The notes: a model not told the origin generated them from the letters alone. 64,000 bases of DNA from Candidatus Regiella endosymbiont of Tuberolachnus salignus (GCF_964020115.1 NZ_OZ026542.1:124001-188000); one strand, 5' to 3'. Counted from the stretch's first letter, positions 35,101 through 45,436 are shown. Numbers and translations are program-made.

Positions 35101-36607
35101 AAGCACGGATCTGAATGATCAATTACGTCAACGTTTGGCACAGGCGGAAACTGAACGTAGCCACGCCCGTGAGCAATTACGGCAGAATCAAGCCCAGTTT
35201 ACGCAAAATCAGCACATGTTGGCGTCATTCAAAAGCGCTTATGAAGCAAAAAGTGATCTGCTCAGAGAATTAGAACAGGAATTAAAAGACATTGGTGTAC
35301 AGGCAGATAGCGATGCTCAGGCGCGCGCGCTTAGGCGCCGTGATGAGCTCCAGACGGCGTTGCGCACTGTCCGCTTACAACGTAATCAGTTAGAAAAAAA
35401 ATTGATTTGTTGTGAAGCAGAGATAGAGGATTTAGAAAAAAAACAACGCAAATCAACCCGAGATTATCATCAAATGCGTGCGCAGATTGTGCAGGCTAAA
35501 TCGGGTTGGTGCAGAGTGATGAGGATGGTGAAAGACAACGGTGTTGAACGCCATCTGCATCGGCGTGAATTGGCGTATAAGAGCGCTGATGAACTGCGTT
35601 CTATGTCAGATAAAGCATTGGGAGCATTACGCCCTGCGGTGGCAGAAAATGAATATCTGCGTGATTTATTACGCTCATCGGAAGATGCCAAACGTCCAGA
35701 GCGAAAAATTGTCTTTTATAGCGCGGTTTATCAGCATTTACGTGAACGTATCCGCCAAGATATTCTCCGTACGGATGATCCTATTGATGCCATCGAGCAA
35801 ATGGAAATTGAATTGGCTCGCCTTACTGAAGAATTGAATGCCCGAGAGCACATATTGGCCATCAGTTGTAAAAGCGTTGCTAATATTATCCGTAAAACGA
35901 TTCAACGTGAGCAGAACCGCATCCTTATGTTAAATCAGGGATTACGTGCTGTTTCTTTTGGTCAGGTAAAAAGTGTGCGCTTGAATGTTAATGTGCGTGA
36001 AGCGCATGCGACTTTATTAGCGGTGTTGTCCGAGCAGCAAGAACAACATCAGGATTTATTCAACAGTAACCGCCTGACTTTCTCCGAAGCGTTGGCGAAA
36101 TTATATCAACGTTTGAATCCGCAGCTGGATCCTGGCCAGCGCTCCGCACAGACCATCGGTGAAGCCTTGCTCGATTACCGTAATTATCTCGAATTAGCAG
36201 TAGAAGTTTATCGCGGTGCTGACGGTTGGCTGCGCGCCGAAAGTGGCGCGCTGTCAACTGGTGAGGCGATCGGTACGGGGATGTCGATTTTAGTGATGGT
36301 GGTGCAAAGTTGGGAAGAAGAATCACAGCGTTTACGTGGTAAAGATATTTCACCTTGTCGTTTGCTATTTCTTGATGAGGCGGCGCGATTGGATGCAAAG
36401 TCTATTGCGACCTTGTTTGAACTTTGTGCGCGGTTAGAAATGCAATTAATTATTGCAGCCCCCGAGAATATCAGTCCTGAAAAAGGAACCACTTATAAAT
36501 TGGTGCGTAAAGTTTTCAATCGTCATGAACATGTTCATGTGGTTGGTTTACGTGGATTTGTTAACTCGCCTCCTCAGCTTGCTGTTGTTGCTGATATTCT
36601 GGCCTAA
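32144..36607 (+). CDS. mukB: Chromosome condensin ATPase MukB
   Basis: MukB is the SMC-like motor of the MukBEF condensin. The 1487-residue product (1486 in E. coli) has Walker [13 protein letters not shown] near residue 34 and two long Gln/Glu-rich coiled coils with a hinge around 650-770 ([16 protein letters not shown]). The C-terminal head holds the signature [16 protein letters not shown] and Walker [12 protein letters not shown]. All parts look functional. It is the last gene of mukFEB, 15 bases after mukE. Confidence 0.98.
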   Translation: MIKSGKIERGKFCSLTLINWNGFFARTFDLDEWVTTLSGGNGAGKSTTMAAFITALIPDLTLLHFRNTTEAGSTTGSRDKGLHGKLRAGVCYSALYVMNSRHQRILLGVRLQQVAGRDRKVDIKPFTIQGLPAACQPTQLLTEILADQQARVLSLPELKNRLEAMEGVQFKQFNSITDYHSLMFDLGVIPKRLRSAADRSKFYRLIEASLYGGISSAITRSLRDYLLPENSGVRKAFQDMEAALRENRMTLEAIRTTQSDRDLFKHLIAESTSYVAADYMRHINERRSHLDSLLVLRRDLFTQRKKGLAEQYHHSEIAKELKDQSATELEREADYEAANEQLNLVQSAMRQQEKIARYQEELEELSYRLEEQNIVVVEACERQAENEMRVEAAVNEVDELKSQLADYQQALDVQQTRAIQYQQAQEALKNAGALCQLPELTTDNAEHWLETFHLSDKEATATLLQLQQKLTIATASHHQFEQAYQLVVKISGSADRAEAWSVARELLRRWPSQQHLAERIQPLQIRLSELRLRLQAQQDAERMLQAFCQRQGKQYQADELVALQLSLEQQIGKFEHHVSEVAECRMAMRQQLDQFKQEKQRLITLAPIWLAAQEALNKLSEQNGAILENSDQVSANMQQWFERERKVTLERDKIAAEIRAVETQIERLNQPSGAEDPRLVSLAEYLGGVLLSEIYDDIAVDDAPHYSALYGPARHGIVVPNLSLIRDKLQNLAEAPDDLYLIEGDPQSFDEDFFTFEAQEKAILVRSADRQWRYSRYPDVPLFGRVARENRCKALCKSRDALKTDYATLSFDMQKAQRIHQAFSCFVASHLSVVFDADPEEKIRLLTIQCSEIENNLRAHEEQHRQHQQQFEQTKAAILCLNKLVPLVSLLRDDSLQHQIEEITADHEQALQAAHYIKQQGASLAKLEPLLAALQSDPQQHQQLQDDYSQAQQQQHLLKKQVFSLSEVVQRRAHFNYADSTQVVTESTDLNDQLRQRLAQAETERSHAREQLRQNQAQFTQNQHMLASFKSAYEAKSDLLRELEQELKDIGVQADSDAQARALRRRDELQTALRTVRLQRNQLEKKLICCEAEIEDLEKKQRKSTRDYHQMRAQIVQAKSGWCRVMRMVKDNGVERHLHRRELAYKSADELRSMSDKALGALRPAVAENEYLRDLLRSSEDAKRPERKIVFYSAVYQHLRERIRQDILRTDDPIDAIEQMEIELARLTEELNAREHILAISCKSVANIIRKTIQREQNRILMLNQGLRAVSFGQVKSVRLNVNVREAHATLLAVLSEQQEQHQDLFNSNRLTFSEALAKLYQRLNPQLDPGQRSAQTIGEALLDYRNYLELAVEVYRGADGWLRAESGALSTGEAIGTGMSILVMVVQSWEEESQRLRGKDISPCRLLFLDEAARLDAKSIATLFELCARLEMQLIIAAPENISPEKGTTYKLVRKVFNRHEHVHVVGLRGFVNSPPQLAVVADILA

Positions 36608-36652
36608 TAAATTTGGACACTAAAGAAAGGAAAAATTTATTAGGCCAGAATA
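36595..36652. repeat. Perfect 20-bp inverted repeat spanning the mukB stop codon
   Basis: The arms TATTCTGGCCTAATAAATTT (36595-36614) and its exact complement (36633-36652) flank an 18-nt loop. The TAA stop of mukB lies inside the left arm. No T-tract follows, so it is not a standard intrinsic terminator, though it could protect or end the mukFEB transcript. Confidence 0.8.
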
Positions 36653-36689
36653 AGTTCAACTTTAGAAAAGTGCGTTACAAAGGCTTAGC

Positions 36690-36778
36690 TAAAAATAGTG
36701 TTGTCGTCGCTTGTCGTACTATTTGTACTGTCTGTGCTACTCCGCCTTGAATCAAATTAAACTGATTCGGCCATATCA
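36690..36778. repeat. Family D repeat, left arm degraded
   Basis: The core (cgtactatttgtactgtctg) and right arm (aatcaaattaaactgattcg) are present. The opposite terminal arm is lost. Confidence 0.7.
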
Positions 36779-36837
36779 CTGATAGAATAATTTTCTTTTT
36801 TGAACCAATAAAAAACGTTGGAGAAATAACTGAAATA

Positions 36838-38193
36838 TTAAAGGATACGATTAATTAAGCGATCGATCCGGATCCTGCGCATACGGCGGATCATTTTATG
36901 TACTTTAACTGGATATTGTGAAATATTTTCTAACTCAAGATGGTGGGTTATGATCCGGGTATGTTTACGAATACAAGCCAATTCTTTCGTTTGTTGTTCG
37001 TGCATTTCCTGTTTAGGATCATGAATAAGAATCGCGTTTTCTAAATCCAGATGCCAAGCACGTGGATTCAAATTATTACCGGTTATCAGTTGCCATTTAT
37101 TGTCTACCCATACGCCTTTTAGATGATAGCTATTATTGCCATCTTTCCATAATCGGAGAGTTAATTGCCCACTATCTATATAACGTTGTAGATGTTTCAA
37201 GAAGCGTCGCAGGTTGATTTCATAGAGATAGGGGAGTATGCCAATAATTTTAAACGGCTGATCTTCTGGGATATAAAAATCATTGGCTGTCTTATCGCCG
37301 ACAATAATTTCAACCTGTTTACCTTCTCGCAATAAAGTAGTGATATTACGTACAAGTAATGAAGGTAAATTGAAATATGGAGTACAAATAATAAGCCGTT
37401 GTTGTGTGGAGCAGATGAGATCATTAATAGTCTTGTTTAACAGGTTTTTTTTCCCCAATCCCACCAAGGGGGTCACTGCCAATTCATCGTGATTGGCTTG
37501 ATTGATATATTGGTAACTTGCCTCCCGCAACTTAACACGGAATTTTTTAGTTTCATGCTTAATTTCAGAATTCTTAGGGCGATCACGACGATCTAGGCGT
37601 TGTACAGCGCCCGAATTTAAAATTTCTTGCTCAATGTAGCTTCGCATCACTTTAGCTAGCATTGAATTTTTGATTACTTGATAACGATCATAGCGATATT
37701 TATCATTTTGATAGAGATAAATATCATTAATACTCGCTCCACTGTAAATGACGTTATCGTCGATGATGCTCCCTTTTAAATGCAGCACCCCTAACGCCTC
37801 ACGTGTATTGACCGCGACACCGTAAATAGGAACAGAAGTCGCTAGATTTTGTTCTGCCATCTCACAGTACCAATCTGCGTTAGTATTGATCGCAGCCGTG
37901 CCGATACGACTACGCTGTGCTCTATGCCAGTCGACCAAGACAAAAATTTTTAATTCAGGTCGTTGTTTTTTTGCTTGATATAAAGCATTGAGTATGCTTT
38001 TACCTGCTTCGTCTTTTTCAAAATACAGGGCAACTAAGCAAATATATTGAGCGGCTTGAGCAATTAACTCTAACAGTTTAGAACGGAAAGATTTAGGGCA
38101 ATACAATGTTTGAACATCATTGATTATCTGAGGGATCCTAGGTAGGCAGCATAGCTGGTGCAGGCATTTAGCACGTTTGAATTTTGACAACAT
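36838..38193 (-). CDS. pssA: Phosphatidylserine synthase
   Basis: PssA makes phosphatidylserine from CDP-diacylglycerol and serine, the route to phosphatidylethanolamine. The 451-residue length equals that of E. coli. It belongs to the phospholipase D superfamily, with two HKD-type motifs, HLKGSIIDD (about 137) and YHLKGVWVDN (about 355). PLVGLGKKNLLNKTI and the basic tail RRMRRIRIDRLINRIL, likely membrane-associating, are also conserved. The second Met (MLSKFKR) is the start that matches E. coli. Confidence 0.97.
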   Translation of the reverse strand: MLSKFKRAKCLHQLCCLPRIPQIINDVQTLYCPKSFRSKLLELIAQAAQYICLVALYFEKDEAGKSILNALYQAKKQRPELKIFVLVDWHRAQRSRIGTAAINTNADWYCEMAEQNLATSVPIYGVAVNTREALGVLHLKGSIIDDNVIYSGASINDIYLYQNDKYRYDRYQVIKNSMLAKVMRSYIEQEILNSGAVQRLDRRDRPKNSEIKHETKKFRVKLREASYQYINQANHDELAVTPLVGLGKKNLLNKTINDLICSTQQRLIICTPYFNLPSLLVRNITTLLREGKQVEIIVGDKTANDFYIPEDQPFKIIGILPYLYEINLRRFLKHLQRYIDSGQLTLRLWKDGNNSYHLKGVWVDNKWQLITGNNLNPRAWHLDLENAILIHDPKQEMHEQQTKELACIRKHTRIITHHLELENISQYPVKVHKMIRRMRRIRIDRLINRIL

Positions 38194-38283
38194 CACAGCA
38201 GGTCTTTTTCTCTATGTTATAAATCATAAATTGTTCAATGCGTATCAGCCATGTGCGAAAAATTTTAGTCCTTATCTCTCTTA

Positions 38284-38477
38284 GAGTCTGTTCGAAATCT
38301 CTTGTATCCCCTTCGTCTTTGAAGCCGCCGCGTTGTTGGCTGCGGATGTTCGCCTCATGGTATGTCCACGCTCATCGGTCGGTCACCCCGGCCGCCTAGC
38401 GGCAACTTCAAAGACAAAGACTCCTGGGATTCGATTGATTGCCGCCTTGCCGTAACGCGAAATTCATTGGACATAGG
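38284..38477. repeat. Chimeric E/A/C repeat
   Basis: An E arm (gagtctgttcgaaatctctt) runs into a nearly complete family A element (ccttcgtctttgaagccgcc to gcaacttcaaagac). That in turn is joined to the right half of family C (ctgggattcgattgattgcc, attcattgga). The order suggests recombination between copies. Confidence 0.75.
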
Positions 38478-38491
38478 CTCTGAAGGGAGCG

Positions 38492-39082
38492 TTATTTCGT
38501 AAAATCACAGGCTAATTTCGTAGCAACAGTATTGAGTATCTTATCTTGACTAAGGGCATCTTTTTGGAAAATATACATACGGATGACATTATGATATTCA
38601 CCATTAATAAAGAACTCTTGCTCCAGCTCCGCCTCTTTTTTGAATCCTAGTTTCTCATAAATATGAATAGCTTTCTTATTTTCTTTATCAACAATAAGAT
38701 AAAGTTTATGTAAATTAAGCACTGAAAAGCCATAGGTCATTGCCAGCCTTACGGCTTTACAGGCAAAACCCTGTCCCTGGTAAGCGGGAGCAATAATAAT
38801 CTGGAGCTCTGCCCGGCGATGAATATAATTGATTTCCGCGAGTTCAACCAAGCCTACTCTTAAATTATCTTTTTCTCTATCTTTGTCTTGTTTTTCGATA
38901 ATAAATCGGCGTTCACTCTGATCATGAATATGTTTATCGTACAGATCGGAGAGTTCAACAAAAGCTTCGTAAGGCTCTTCAAACCAATAACGCATCACAT
39001 TAGCATTATTATCTAATTGATGGACGAACAACAAATCATCACGTTCTAATGGGCGTAACCTAATATTACTTGTCGTAGGCAT
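38492..39082 (-). CDS. speG: Spermidine N-acetyltransferase
   Basis: SpeG is a GNAT enzyme that acetylates spermidine to prevent polyamine toxicity. The 196-residue product closely follows E. coli SpeG (186 aa): [35 protein letters not shown], the acetyl-CoA loop [15 protein letters not shown], and [19 protein letters not shown]. It differs by a small insertion at DKDREKDNL and a longer tail. Confidence 0.93.
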   Translation of the reverse strand: MPTTSNIRLRPLERDDLLFVHQLDNNANVMRYWFEEPYEAFVELSDLYDKHIHDQSERRFIIEKQDKDREKDNLRVGLVELAEINYIHRRAELQIIIAPAYQGQGFACKAVRLAMTYGFSVLNLHKLYLIVDKENKKAIHIYEKLGFKKEAELEQEFFINGEYHNVIRMYIFQKDALSQDKILNTVATKLACDFTK

Positions 39083-39113
39083 GTGAGTTCCTTAAAACAG
39101 AATGAAGAGTCTA

Positions 39114-39339
39114 TACCCTTCGCCTTTGAAGTCGCCGCATTGTTGGCTGCGAGGGGTTCCCGAATCACCTAGTATGTCTATACCCTTCACCTTTCAAGTT
39201 ACGGCGGCGTTGGCAGCGATCACTCATCCTCTGTCATGTACCGATTCGATTGATTGCCGCCTTGCTGTAACTTGAAATTCATTGGGTATACGCTCATCGG
39301 TCTCACGCCCTAGCGGCAATTTCAAAGACTGTGGGTATA
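39114..39339. repeat. Family A repeat split by a nested family C repeat
   Basis: Left part tatacccttcgcctttgaag to agtatgtc, then an intact family C element, then right part cgctcatcggtctcacgcc to gactgtgggtata. Closing the gap restores the continuous family A core (tatgtc-TA-cgctcatcgg). Confidence 0.9.
39181..39288. repeat. Family C repeat with TA target duplication
   Basis: The 108-bp element starts TACCCTTCACC and ends CATTGGGTA. TA lies on both sides (39179-39180 and 39289-39290). Because the interrupted sequence is a known family A core, the exact insertion and the 2-bp duplication can be read directly. Confidence 0.9.
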
Positions 39340-39981
39340 ATGGTTATCGAGTAGACCTTGCAACGGCAGTGGCTTTGCATCAAGCCAAGCCGCGTTATCA
39401 AGCATAACGAGGCGCCCTTGAGTAAACCAGTTGACCACTCGTGGGTAGATATTATGTTCTTGAACTTGCACTCGCTGAATGAGATCAGTTTCGCTGTCAC
39501 CTTTGAACACCGGTACTTTTGCTTGCAAAATAATGGGGCCACCATCGAGCTCTTCTGTGACAAAATGTACCGAGGTGCCGTGTTCTTTATCACCACTCTC
39601 TAATACCTGACGGTGAGTATGCAGGCCTTTATATTTAGGTAATAACGACGGGTGAATATTGAGTAATCGCCCGATATAGTGTTGCACAAATACCGAGCCA
39701 AGGATGCGCATATAACCTGCCAGCACCAATAAATCGGGTTGATAGTGGTCGATGGCTTGTTGCAACGCTAGATCAAACCTCGCTGGATCACTGTAATGTT
39801 TAGCATCTAACCAATACGCAGGAATATTAGCTTTCCTCGCGCGCTCTAGCCCATATGCAAACTCTTTATTACTGAAAACCGCACTGATTTTACCGTTAAT
39901 ATGCCCCTCCTGCTGGGCGTCAATCAGTGCTTGCAGGTTGCTTCCCTGACCTGAAATTAATACCACGATTTTTTTCATCAT
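39322..39981 (-). CDS. purN: Phosphoribosylglycinamide formyltransferase 1
   Basis: PurN transfers formyl from 10-formyl-THF to GAR, the third step of purine synthesis. The 219-residue product has VVLISGQGSNLQAL, the catalytic segment LLNIHPSLLPKYKGLHTHRQVLE, and GTSVHFVTEELDGGPIILQ. The last residues (HYTHSL) and the stop codon are encoded by the end of a family A repeat. It follows purM with a 13-base gap, as in the enteric purMN operon. Confidence 0.97.
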   Translation of the reverse strand: MMKKIVVLISGQGSNLQALIDAQQEGHINGKISAVFSNKEFAYGLERARKANIPAYWLDAKHYSDPARFDLALQQAIDHYQPDLLVLAGYMRILGSVFVQHYIGRLLNIHPSLLPKYKGLHTHRQVLESGDKEHGTSVHFVTEELDGGPIILQAKVPVFKGDSETDLIQRVQVQEHNIYPRVVNWFTQGRLVMLDNAAWLDAKPLPLQGLLDNHYTHSL

Positions 39982-39994
39982 CTGTTTTTTTCCG

Positions 39995-41050
39995 CTACGG
40001 ATTAATGATCACTCGCTCGGTGCCTTCAGCTTCAGGTAGCGGCGCAATATCGCCAATTTTCCAGGCTTTTTCGCCTTCGGCCTTCAGTAAGGTAATCGCG
40101 TCGTCGGCTTCCGACGCGGGTAGCGCAATGACCATCCCCACGCCACAGTTAAATGTGTGATACATGTCGTGGCGGCTCACATTACCTTCCTTTTGTAGCC
40201 AGCGAAAGATTTCAGGCCATTGCCAACTCGTTTCTTTAATCACCGCTTGAGTGCCTTTGGGCAGAACGCGAGGAATATTTTCCCAAAAACCCCCGCCGGT
40301 AAGATGAGCAATAGCATGAATGTCGAATTTGGCATCGGCAATTAACTTGAGAATAGATTTAACATAAATTTTAGTCGGCTCTAATAGCCAATCGGCAAGC
40401 GATTTTTCTTTTAACAAGGTTTGCTGTGGATCAGTTTTATTTTTATCTAAAATTTTACGGATCAGCGAATAGCCGTTGGAATGTGGTCCACTGGCACCTA
40501 GCGCAATTAAGGTATCACCTGCTGCCACTTTACTACCATCAATAATAGCTTTTCGTTCAACCACACCGACGCAAAAACCGGCCACGTCATAATCTTCACC
40601 CTGATACATCCCTGGCATTTCTGCGGTTTCACCCCCTACCAGCGCGCAGCCTGATTGTTTACAGCCTTCAGCAATACCAGTGATGACATTTTTGGCAATA
40701 TTGATATCGAGTTTCCCGGTGGCAAAATAATCAAGAAAAAACAGCGGCTCTGCCCCTTGAACCACCAAATCATTAACACACATTGCCACCAGGTCGATGC
40801 CGATAGTATCGTGACGGTTTAGATCCATCGCCAGACGCAGTTTAGTTCCAACCCCATCGGTCGCGGAAACTAAAATCGGTTCGCTATATTGTTCCGGTAT
40901 AGCACACAAAGCACCAAAGCCTCCTAAGCCACCGATCACTTCCGAACGTGTCGTTTGTTTTACTACATCTTTAATCTGATCAACAAGTTGGTTGCCAGCA
41001 TCGATATCCACACCGGCATCTTTATAGTTGAGAGAGTTTTTATTGGTCAC
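39995..41050 (-). CDS. purM: Phosphoribosylformylglycinamidine cyclo-ligase
   Basis: PurM closes the imidazole ring (FGAM to AIR) in purine synthesis. The 351-residue product (345 in E. coli) has [28 protein letters not shown], the ATP-grasping [20 protein letters not shown] and [16 protein letters not shown]. It is the first gene of purMN. The upp-uraA genes that often adjoin it are not present here. Confidence 0.97.
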   Translation of the reverse strand: MTNKNSLNYKDAGVDIDAGNQLVDQIKDVVKQTTRSEVIGGLGGFGALCAIPEQYSEPILVSATDGVGTKLRLAMDLNRHDTIGIDLVAMCVNDLVVQGAEPLFFLDYFATGKLDINIAKNVITGIAEGCKQSGCALVGGETAEMPGMYQGEDYDVAGFCVGVVERKAIIDGSKVAAGDTLIALGASGPHSNGYSLIRKILDKNKTDPQQTLLKEKSLADWLLEPTKIYVKSILKLIADAKFDIHAIAHLTGGGFWENIPRVLPKGTQAVIKETSWQWPEIFRWLQKEGNVSRHDMYHTFNCGVGMVIALPASEADDAITLLKAEGEKAWKIGDIAPLPEAEGTERVIINP

Positions 41051-41084
41051 TACAAGATCCCCAGGACGGTTAGTTATTATTTCG

Positions 41085-41290
41085 AAATCTCTTGTGCTCG
41101 CTGATATGCCCTTCGCCTTTGAAGCCGCCTTGTTGTTGGCTGCGGGTATTCGCCCTCATCAGGTAGTCTATCTACGCTCATCGGTCGGTCGCCCTGGCAG
41201 CCGAAGGCAACTTCAAAGACGAAGGGCATACTTCGTCAAAAACGAGCCCAAAATGCTTATTTACGCTATGTAAACTGTACTTTTGCGCTG
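41085..41290. repeat. Family E repeat interrupted by a family A repeat
   Basis: Family E runs tttcgaaatctcttgtgctc to gctgaTA, is broken by family A (41107-41228, TGCCCTTCGCC to GAAGGGCA), and continues TActtcgtcaaaaacgagc. The TA is duplicated at 41105-41106 and 41229-41230. The family A termini carry matched changes (TGCCC/GGGCA), so the terminal pairing is preserved. Confidence 0.9.
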
Positions 41291-41487
41291 CGTAACCATG
41301 TTTTTAAAAACTGTTGAATTCTAACAGTGCAAGTAACGCTTTACCAAAGATTTGCGGATAACTTGCTGACATCAATTCGCTCTAGCGCGGGTAAAAGTTA
41401 ATATTCTGTTATCGTAAAAATTTTATGTTAAGCTTGCAGGATTTTTTAGCCTATTTTGGCTCTGTTTTGATTTTGATTGAGGTGTTT

Positions 41488-42189
41488 TTGAACAGCCCAG
41501 CACAGCTTTCACTGCCACTTTATTTGCCTGATGATGAAACCTTTGCCAGCTTCTATCCCGGTGAAAATGCATCCGTGTTAGCTGCAATCCAGTCAGTTAT
41601 CCACCACTCTCATGGTAGCTATATTTATTTTTGGTCAGGGGAGGGGGGGGGACGCAGTCATTTGTTACACGCGGCCTGTACTGAATTTTCGCAACGAGGT
41701 GAAGCAGTGGGTTATGTTCCATTGGAGAAGCGTGCCTATTTTGTCGAAGAGGTATTGGATGGCATGGAGCAGTTGGCTTTAGTATGTATCGATAATATCG
41801 AGTGTGTCGCCGGGATCCCACAATGGGAAATGGCGATATTTAATCTTTATAACCGTATCCAGGAAACCGGCCATACTCGACTGTTGATTACCGGTAATCG
41901 TCCCCCCCGGCAGCTAAATTTGCATTTACCGGATCTAGCCTCTCGTCTAGATTGGGGACAAATTTATAAATTACAGCCGCTCTCCGATGATGAAAAATTG
42001 CAAGCATTGCAGCTACGGGCGAAATTACGCGCTTTTGAACTGCCAGAAGATGTAGGACGTTTTATGTTAAAACGTCTTGATCGAAAAATGCGTACACTAT
42101 TTATGACGCTTGATCAGCTTGACCGTGCCTCGATCACCGCTCAACGTAAATTAACCATTCCTTTTGTTAAAGAGATCCTCGGGTTGTAA
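41488..42189 (+). CDS. hda: DnaA-inactivating protein Hda
   Basis: Hda stimulates ATP hydrolysis by DnaA together with the DNA clamp, preventing over-initiation. TTG at 41488 is chosen as start: it gives [13 protein letters not shown], which aligns with the E. coli [13 protein letters not shown], with GAGGTG upstream. E. coli hda also uses a non-ATG start. The resulting 233 residues equal the E. coli length. The clamp-binding QLSLPL motif, AAA+ core ([12 protein letters not shown]) and Arg-finger region ([12 protein letters not shown]) are present. Confidence 0.94.
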   Translation: MNSPAQLSLPLYLPDDETFASFYPGENASVLAAIQSVIHHSHGSYIYFWSGEGGGRSHLLHAACTEFSQRGEAVGYVPLEKRAYFVEEVLDGMEQLALVCIDNIECVAGIPQWEMAIFNLYNRIQETGHTRLLITGNRPPRQLNLHLPDLASRLDWGQIYKLQPLSDDEKLQALQLRAKLRAFELPEDVGRFMLKRLDRKMRTLFMTLDQLDRASITAQRKLTIPFVKEILGL

Positions 42190-42234
42190 TAAAATAGAAA
42201 ACTTTTTGCAAAACTTATTCATCTCATCATCCTG

Positions 42235-43218
42235 CTAAAACAGTTTCCGTGCCGTGTCTAACCAGTCTTGTTTGAATTTTCTTTCCCTATTTTCAGCATT
42301 GATACAAATAGAAATTAATTCATTAACCATTTTGTCATTTTGTATGCCGACACAACGTGCTTCAGCACAAGCGCTATTATTTATTAATAATTCAACGGCA
42401 TGAGCTCCCATGCGTGAAGCTAAAATACGATCATAGGCTACCGGTGCTCCGCCGCGTTGAATATGACCTAATACTGTCGGCCTGGTTTCTCTTTTCGTTT
42501 TTTCTTCGATATATTGCGCCAATTTATTAATATCACACACATGTTCAGTAATGGCGACAATGGTATGTCTCTTACCTTTTTTAATGCCTGCTTTGATTTC
42601 AGATAAGAGATCTTCTCGTTTGAATTCGACTTCGGGTACGATAATAAACTCACAGCCTCCGGCAATAGCGGCGGCGAGTGTTAGATCACCACAATGTCGC
42701 CCCATGACTTCAACCAGTGAGATACGTTGGTGCGAGGAAGAAGTATCTCGTAAGCGGTCAATAGCTTCCACCACCGTTTCTAACGCAGTGAAAAAACCTA
42801 TCGTATAATCGGTGCCTGCCACATCATTATCAATGGTACCTGGTAAACCAATGCAAGGGATGATCCCACTCTCTTTTGTTAACAGATCTGCTCCGGCATA
42901 AGAGCCATCGCCACCAATGACCACCAAACCATCAATGCCGAGAGCATCCATATTATCAATGGCTTGTTTTCGTATGTTTTTATCCTTAAACTCAGGAAAG
43001 CGGGCTGAGCCGAGAAAAGTGCCGCCTCGATTAATCATATCTGAAACACTATAGCGATCTAATTCTTTGCCGCGCTTTTCATATAAACCTTTATACCCAT
43101 CATAAATACCATAGACTTCTTTTCCTGCTGCCAGAGCAGTACGTACCACTCCCCGGATGGCAGCATTCATTCCTGGCGCATCCCCACCACTTGTTAATAC
43201 GCCAATTTTTTTAACCAT
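42235..43218 (-). CDS. pfkA: 6-phosphofructokinase
   Basis: PfkA phosphorylates fructose-6-phosphate, the committed step of glycolysis. The 327-residue product (320 in E. coli) has the ATP site [26 protein letters not shown], the catalytic [17 protein letters not shown], and the substrate segment [13 protein letters not shown]. The last helix is a little longer than in E. coli. Confidence 0.97.
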   Translation of the reverse strand: MVKKIGVLTSGGDAPGMNAAIRGVVRTALAAGKEVYGIYDGYKGLYEKRGKELDRYSVSDMINRGGTFLGSARFPEFKDKNIRKQAIDNMDALGIDGLVVIGGDGSYAGADLLTKESGIIPCIGLPGTIDNDVAGTDYTIGFFTALETVVEAIDRLRDTSSSHQRISLVEVMGRHCGDLTLAAAIAGGCEFIIVPEVEFKREDLLSEIKAGIKKGKRHTIVAITEHVCDINKLAQYIEEKTKRETRPTVLGHIQRGGAPVAYDRILASRMGAHAVELLINNSACAEARCVGIQNDKMVNELISICINAENRERKFKQDWLDTARKLF

Positions 43219-43247
43219 AACCGCCTCTATATAAGATATAAAAATTT

Positions 43248-43550
43248 CTACTCAATATCATTCATGCAGCTCATATGATTAGCAACAGCATTATCCATAT
43301 CAGTATTATGTATATGCCCCATGTGGCTAGCCCCAGTATTATCAACATCAGCCCTAGCCCCAGCAGCGCCATCAGTATTATGTATGTGCTCCATGTGGCC
43401 AGCCACAGTATTATCAGAATCATCACCAGCGCCAGCACCGGCATCAATATTATGTATATGCTCCATGTGGTCAGCCCCAGTATTACCAGCATCAACATCA
43501 GCCCCAGCATCGCCATCAGCATTATATATATGCTCCATGTAGCCAGGCAT
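43248..43550 (-). CDS. His/Asp-rich tandem-repeat protein
   Basis: I do not recognise this 100-residue protein. It is built of about four 24-residue repeats of the type HMEHIHN followed by Asp/Gly/Ala/Asn-rich spacers (for example [17 protein letters not shown]). The DNA shows 72-bp tandem units. It is acidic, with no signal peptide or membrane segment. The repeated HxxHxH pattern could bind metal, but this is speculative. ATG at 43550 has AGGTGA upstream; a GTG at 43562 is an alternative. It may also be a non-coding minisatellite. Confidence 0.45.
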   Translation of the reverse strand: MPGYMEHIYNADGDAGADVDAGNTGADHMEHIHNIDAGAGAGDDSDNTVAGHMEHIHNTDGAAGARADVDNTGASHMGHIHNTDMDNAVANHMSCMNDIE

Positions 43551-43671
43551 ATTATATGTCACCTAGCATTTTAAGATAAATTTGGATTAAATTTAAAGGT
43601 CTCCTAAAAGGATAGAGCTAAAAGCGATAAATATAAATTGGCAGACTCGGAATCGAACCTATAAATATGAC

Positions 43672-43797
43672 TATACCCTTCGCCTTTGAAGCTGCCGCGT
43701 TGTTGGCTGCGGGTGTTCGCCGAATCACGTAGTCTATCTACGCTCATCGGTCTCACACTCTGGCCGCCTAACGGCAACTTCAAGGGCTGTGGGTATA
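43672..43797. repeat. Family A repeat
   Basis: Full element from TATACCCTTCGCCTTTGAAG to CAAGGGCTGTGGGTATA, located between the His-rich ORF and the pqaA-like gene. Confidence 0.85.
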
Positions 43798-43945
43798 CAT
43801 GTAATTAAATAGTAACGAGCTCCTGTTGGGCAAAGGTATTTGGAGCGGTGATGCTTTACTGCGCAGGCTTATGAGTTCTCCAGAGTGTAGTGGCATAGTT
43901 AATTTGGCCACCACACTACGGTTTGGAAAGAGGTCTAATATTAGT

Positions 43946-45436
43946 TTATTTTTCTCTCAAACCACGACCCGGTAATGTTTGACACATTTTTCCATTAGCC
44001 TGGGGGGCAGTTATTGGGTATTTATCGTTAGGCGTAATATAGACTTGTGTTGTCGCAATATAGCCATCAGCATAGGTTGCTTCAATGTAGGTTGCCTCCC
44101 ATCCCTTGCCCGGAGTATTTAACGAAATTTCAATCTCTTTTTTGGTGGTAAGATTAATCGGTGATGCGTTATAGCTAATACCACATGCATGACGAAAATC
44201 GCGTGCCAACGGATTTTTAGCTGTCCAACGCTGCACTTTTTCTGGTTTTTCTGAAAAGTTTACGGTGAGAATTGGCTTACCTGCTTGCTGTCTTAACGTA
44301 GTATGCAATATGGGTAGTGGTGTCGAACGCTGGAAACGACGGATAAATGCAGTCAATGATTGCTCAGCAAATTTTGCTATACCGCGGTGATCAGAATTGG
44401 GGGCTACACGTAAAGATTTTTTTCCTGGAAGTTTTTCATAATAAAATTTGCTGTTATCAGGGACATAAAAATCATCGCCACTCGCATTAATTATATATTT
44501 AGGAATCGCCAGACGTGATTCATACATGGAGCCCAGATATTGCAGTGGATCTCCTATCTGCATTAGCTTAAAAAATTCAGGCGTTGCTATTTTTTCATCT
44601 ATACGTTCTTGATAATAAGGATGGAATACAGCTGGCCAGTTTCCACCGTAAGATTGATACATATGTTTCAACGCAGCTGTTGTTCCTAACAAATCAATAG
44701 CAAAGGGAACTATAGCATCAATACGTGGATCAGCTATTGCGGCTAACCAGGTTGTCCATCCCCTTTTCGATATACCAGAAACAATAAAATTATCGATATT
44801 CCACTGTTTTAATTCACGTTGAGCCAATGTCAATGCTTGTGATACCGAAATTGCCATCGGAATATGCAAAGGCATAAGCTGCTGCTTGTCTGGCTGCTCC
44901 ATAAATAATGTCCAGCTGTGAGCAACACTATCATCTTCTTTCAGAGGCTTCCCATTTTCTTCATAGGTGAGATATTGATTTGGAATATTATCAACAGAAA
45001 TAACGATTGTATTGGTTGCTCGGGCGATATTCTCTAGCGTACTCACGCTGAAATCAGTTGCTGGAACAGAGTCCATTGCTTTTATATTGTGATTAATTCC
45101 ATTATTCACAATAACAAGTGCGCGCTGTAAAAATGGATTATCAGGAATGAATATATCAACATTGTGCTGCCATTTAGCGGGATGAAGGGTTTTAACTGGA
45201 GACCAATGTTGTGATGTAAGCTGGTATTGATGTAACTCAAGCTGTGGCCGTTTTTCTTTACGTAAAAACGTGTATTCAATAGGCCGTGTTGCTAATTCCT
45301 TAAGATAGGACGGAAGTGTATTAGTAAAAGTCACCTCTGTTTGATCAACATAGAACAATTGCTCTATATTTGGCCGAGCATAGCAAGTATTCATCATTGC
45401 TAATATGATCGCAATAATATGGAATGATTTCGGCAT
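43946..45436 (-). CDS. pqaA: PhoPQ-activated pathogenicity-related protein (PqaA-like)
   Basis: The protein belongs to the PhoPQ-related alpha/beta-hydrolase family, whose Salmonella member PqaA is PhoP-regulated and linked to antimicrobial-peptide resistance. The 496-residue product starts with a signal peptide (MPKSFHIIAIILAMMNTCYA). It has the nucleophile-elbow-like motif VSGISKRGWTTWL near residue 225 and YIINASGDDFYVPDNSKFYYEKL, then a C-terminal beta domain. It is probably periplasmic or exported. No phoPQ genes are in the window. Confidence 0.85.
   Translation of the reverse strand: MPKSFHIIAIILAMMNTCYARPNIEQLFYVDQTEVTFTNTLPSYLKELATRPIEYTFLRKEKRPQLELHQYQLTSQHWSPVKTLHPAKWQHNVDIFIPDNPFLQRALVIVNNGINHNIKAMDSVPATDFSVSTLENIARATNTIVISVDNIPNQYLTYEENGKPLKEDDSVAHSWTLFMEQPDKQQLMPLHIPMAISVSQALTLAQRELKQWNIDNFIVSGISKRGWTTWLAAIADPRIDAIVPFAIDLLGTTAALKHMYQSYGGNWPAVFHPYYQERIDEKIATPEFFKLMQIGDPLQYLGSMYESRLAIPKYIINASGDDFYVPDNSKFYYEKLPGKKSLRVAPNSDHRGIAKFAEQSLTAFIRRFQRSTPLPILHTTLRQQAGKPILTVNFSEKPEKVQRWTAKNPLARDFRHACGISYNASPINLTTKKEIEISLNTPGKGWEATYIEATYADGYIATTQVYITPNDKYPITAPQANGKMCQTLPGRGLREK

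Noticed and set aside
43638-43662. tRNA 3'-end-like sequence (minus strand ggttcgattccgagtctgcca)
   Set aside because: It looks like a T-loop and acceptor end, but the T-stem does not pair and no anticodon or D arm is found upstream. At most a tRNA fragment.
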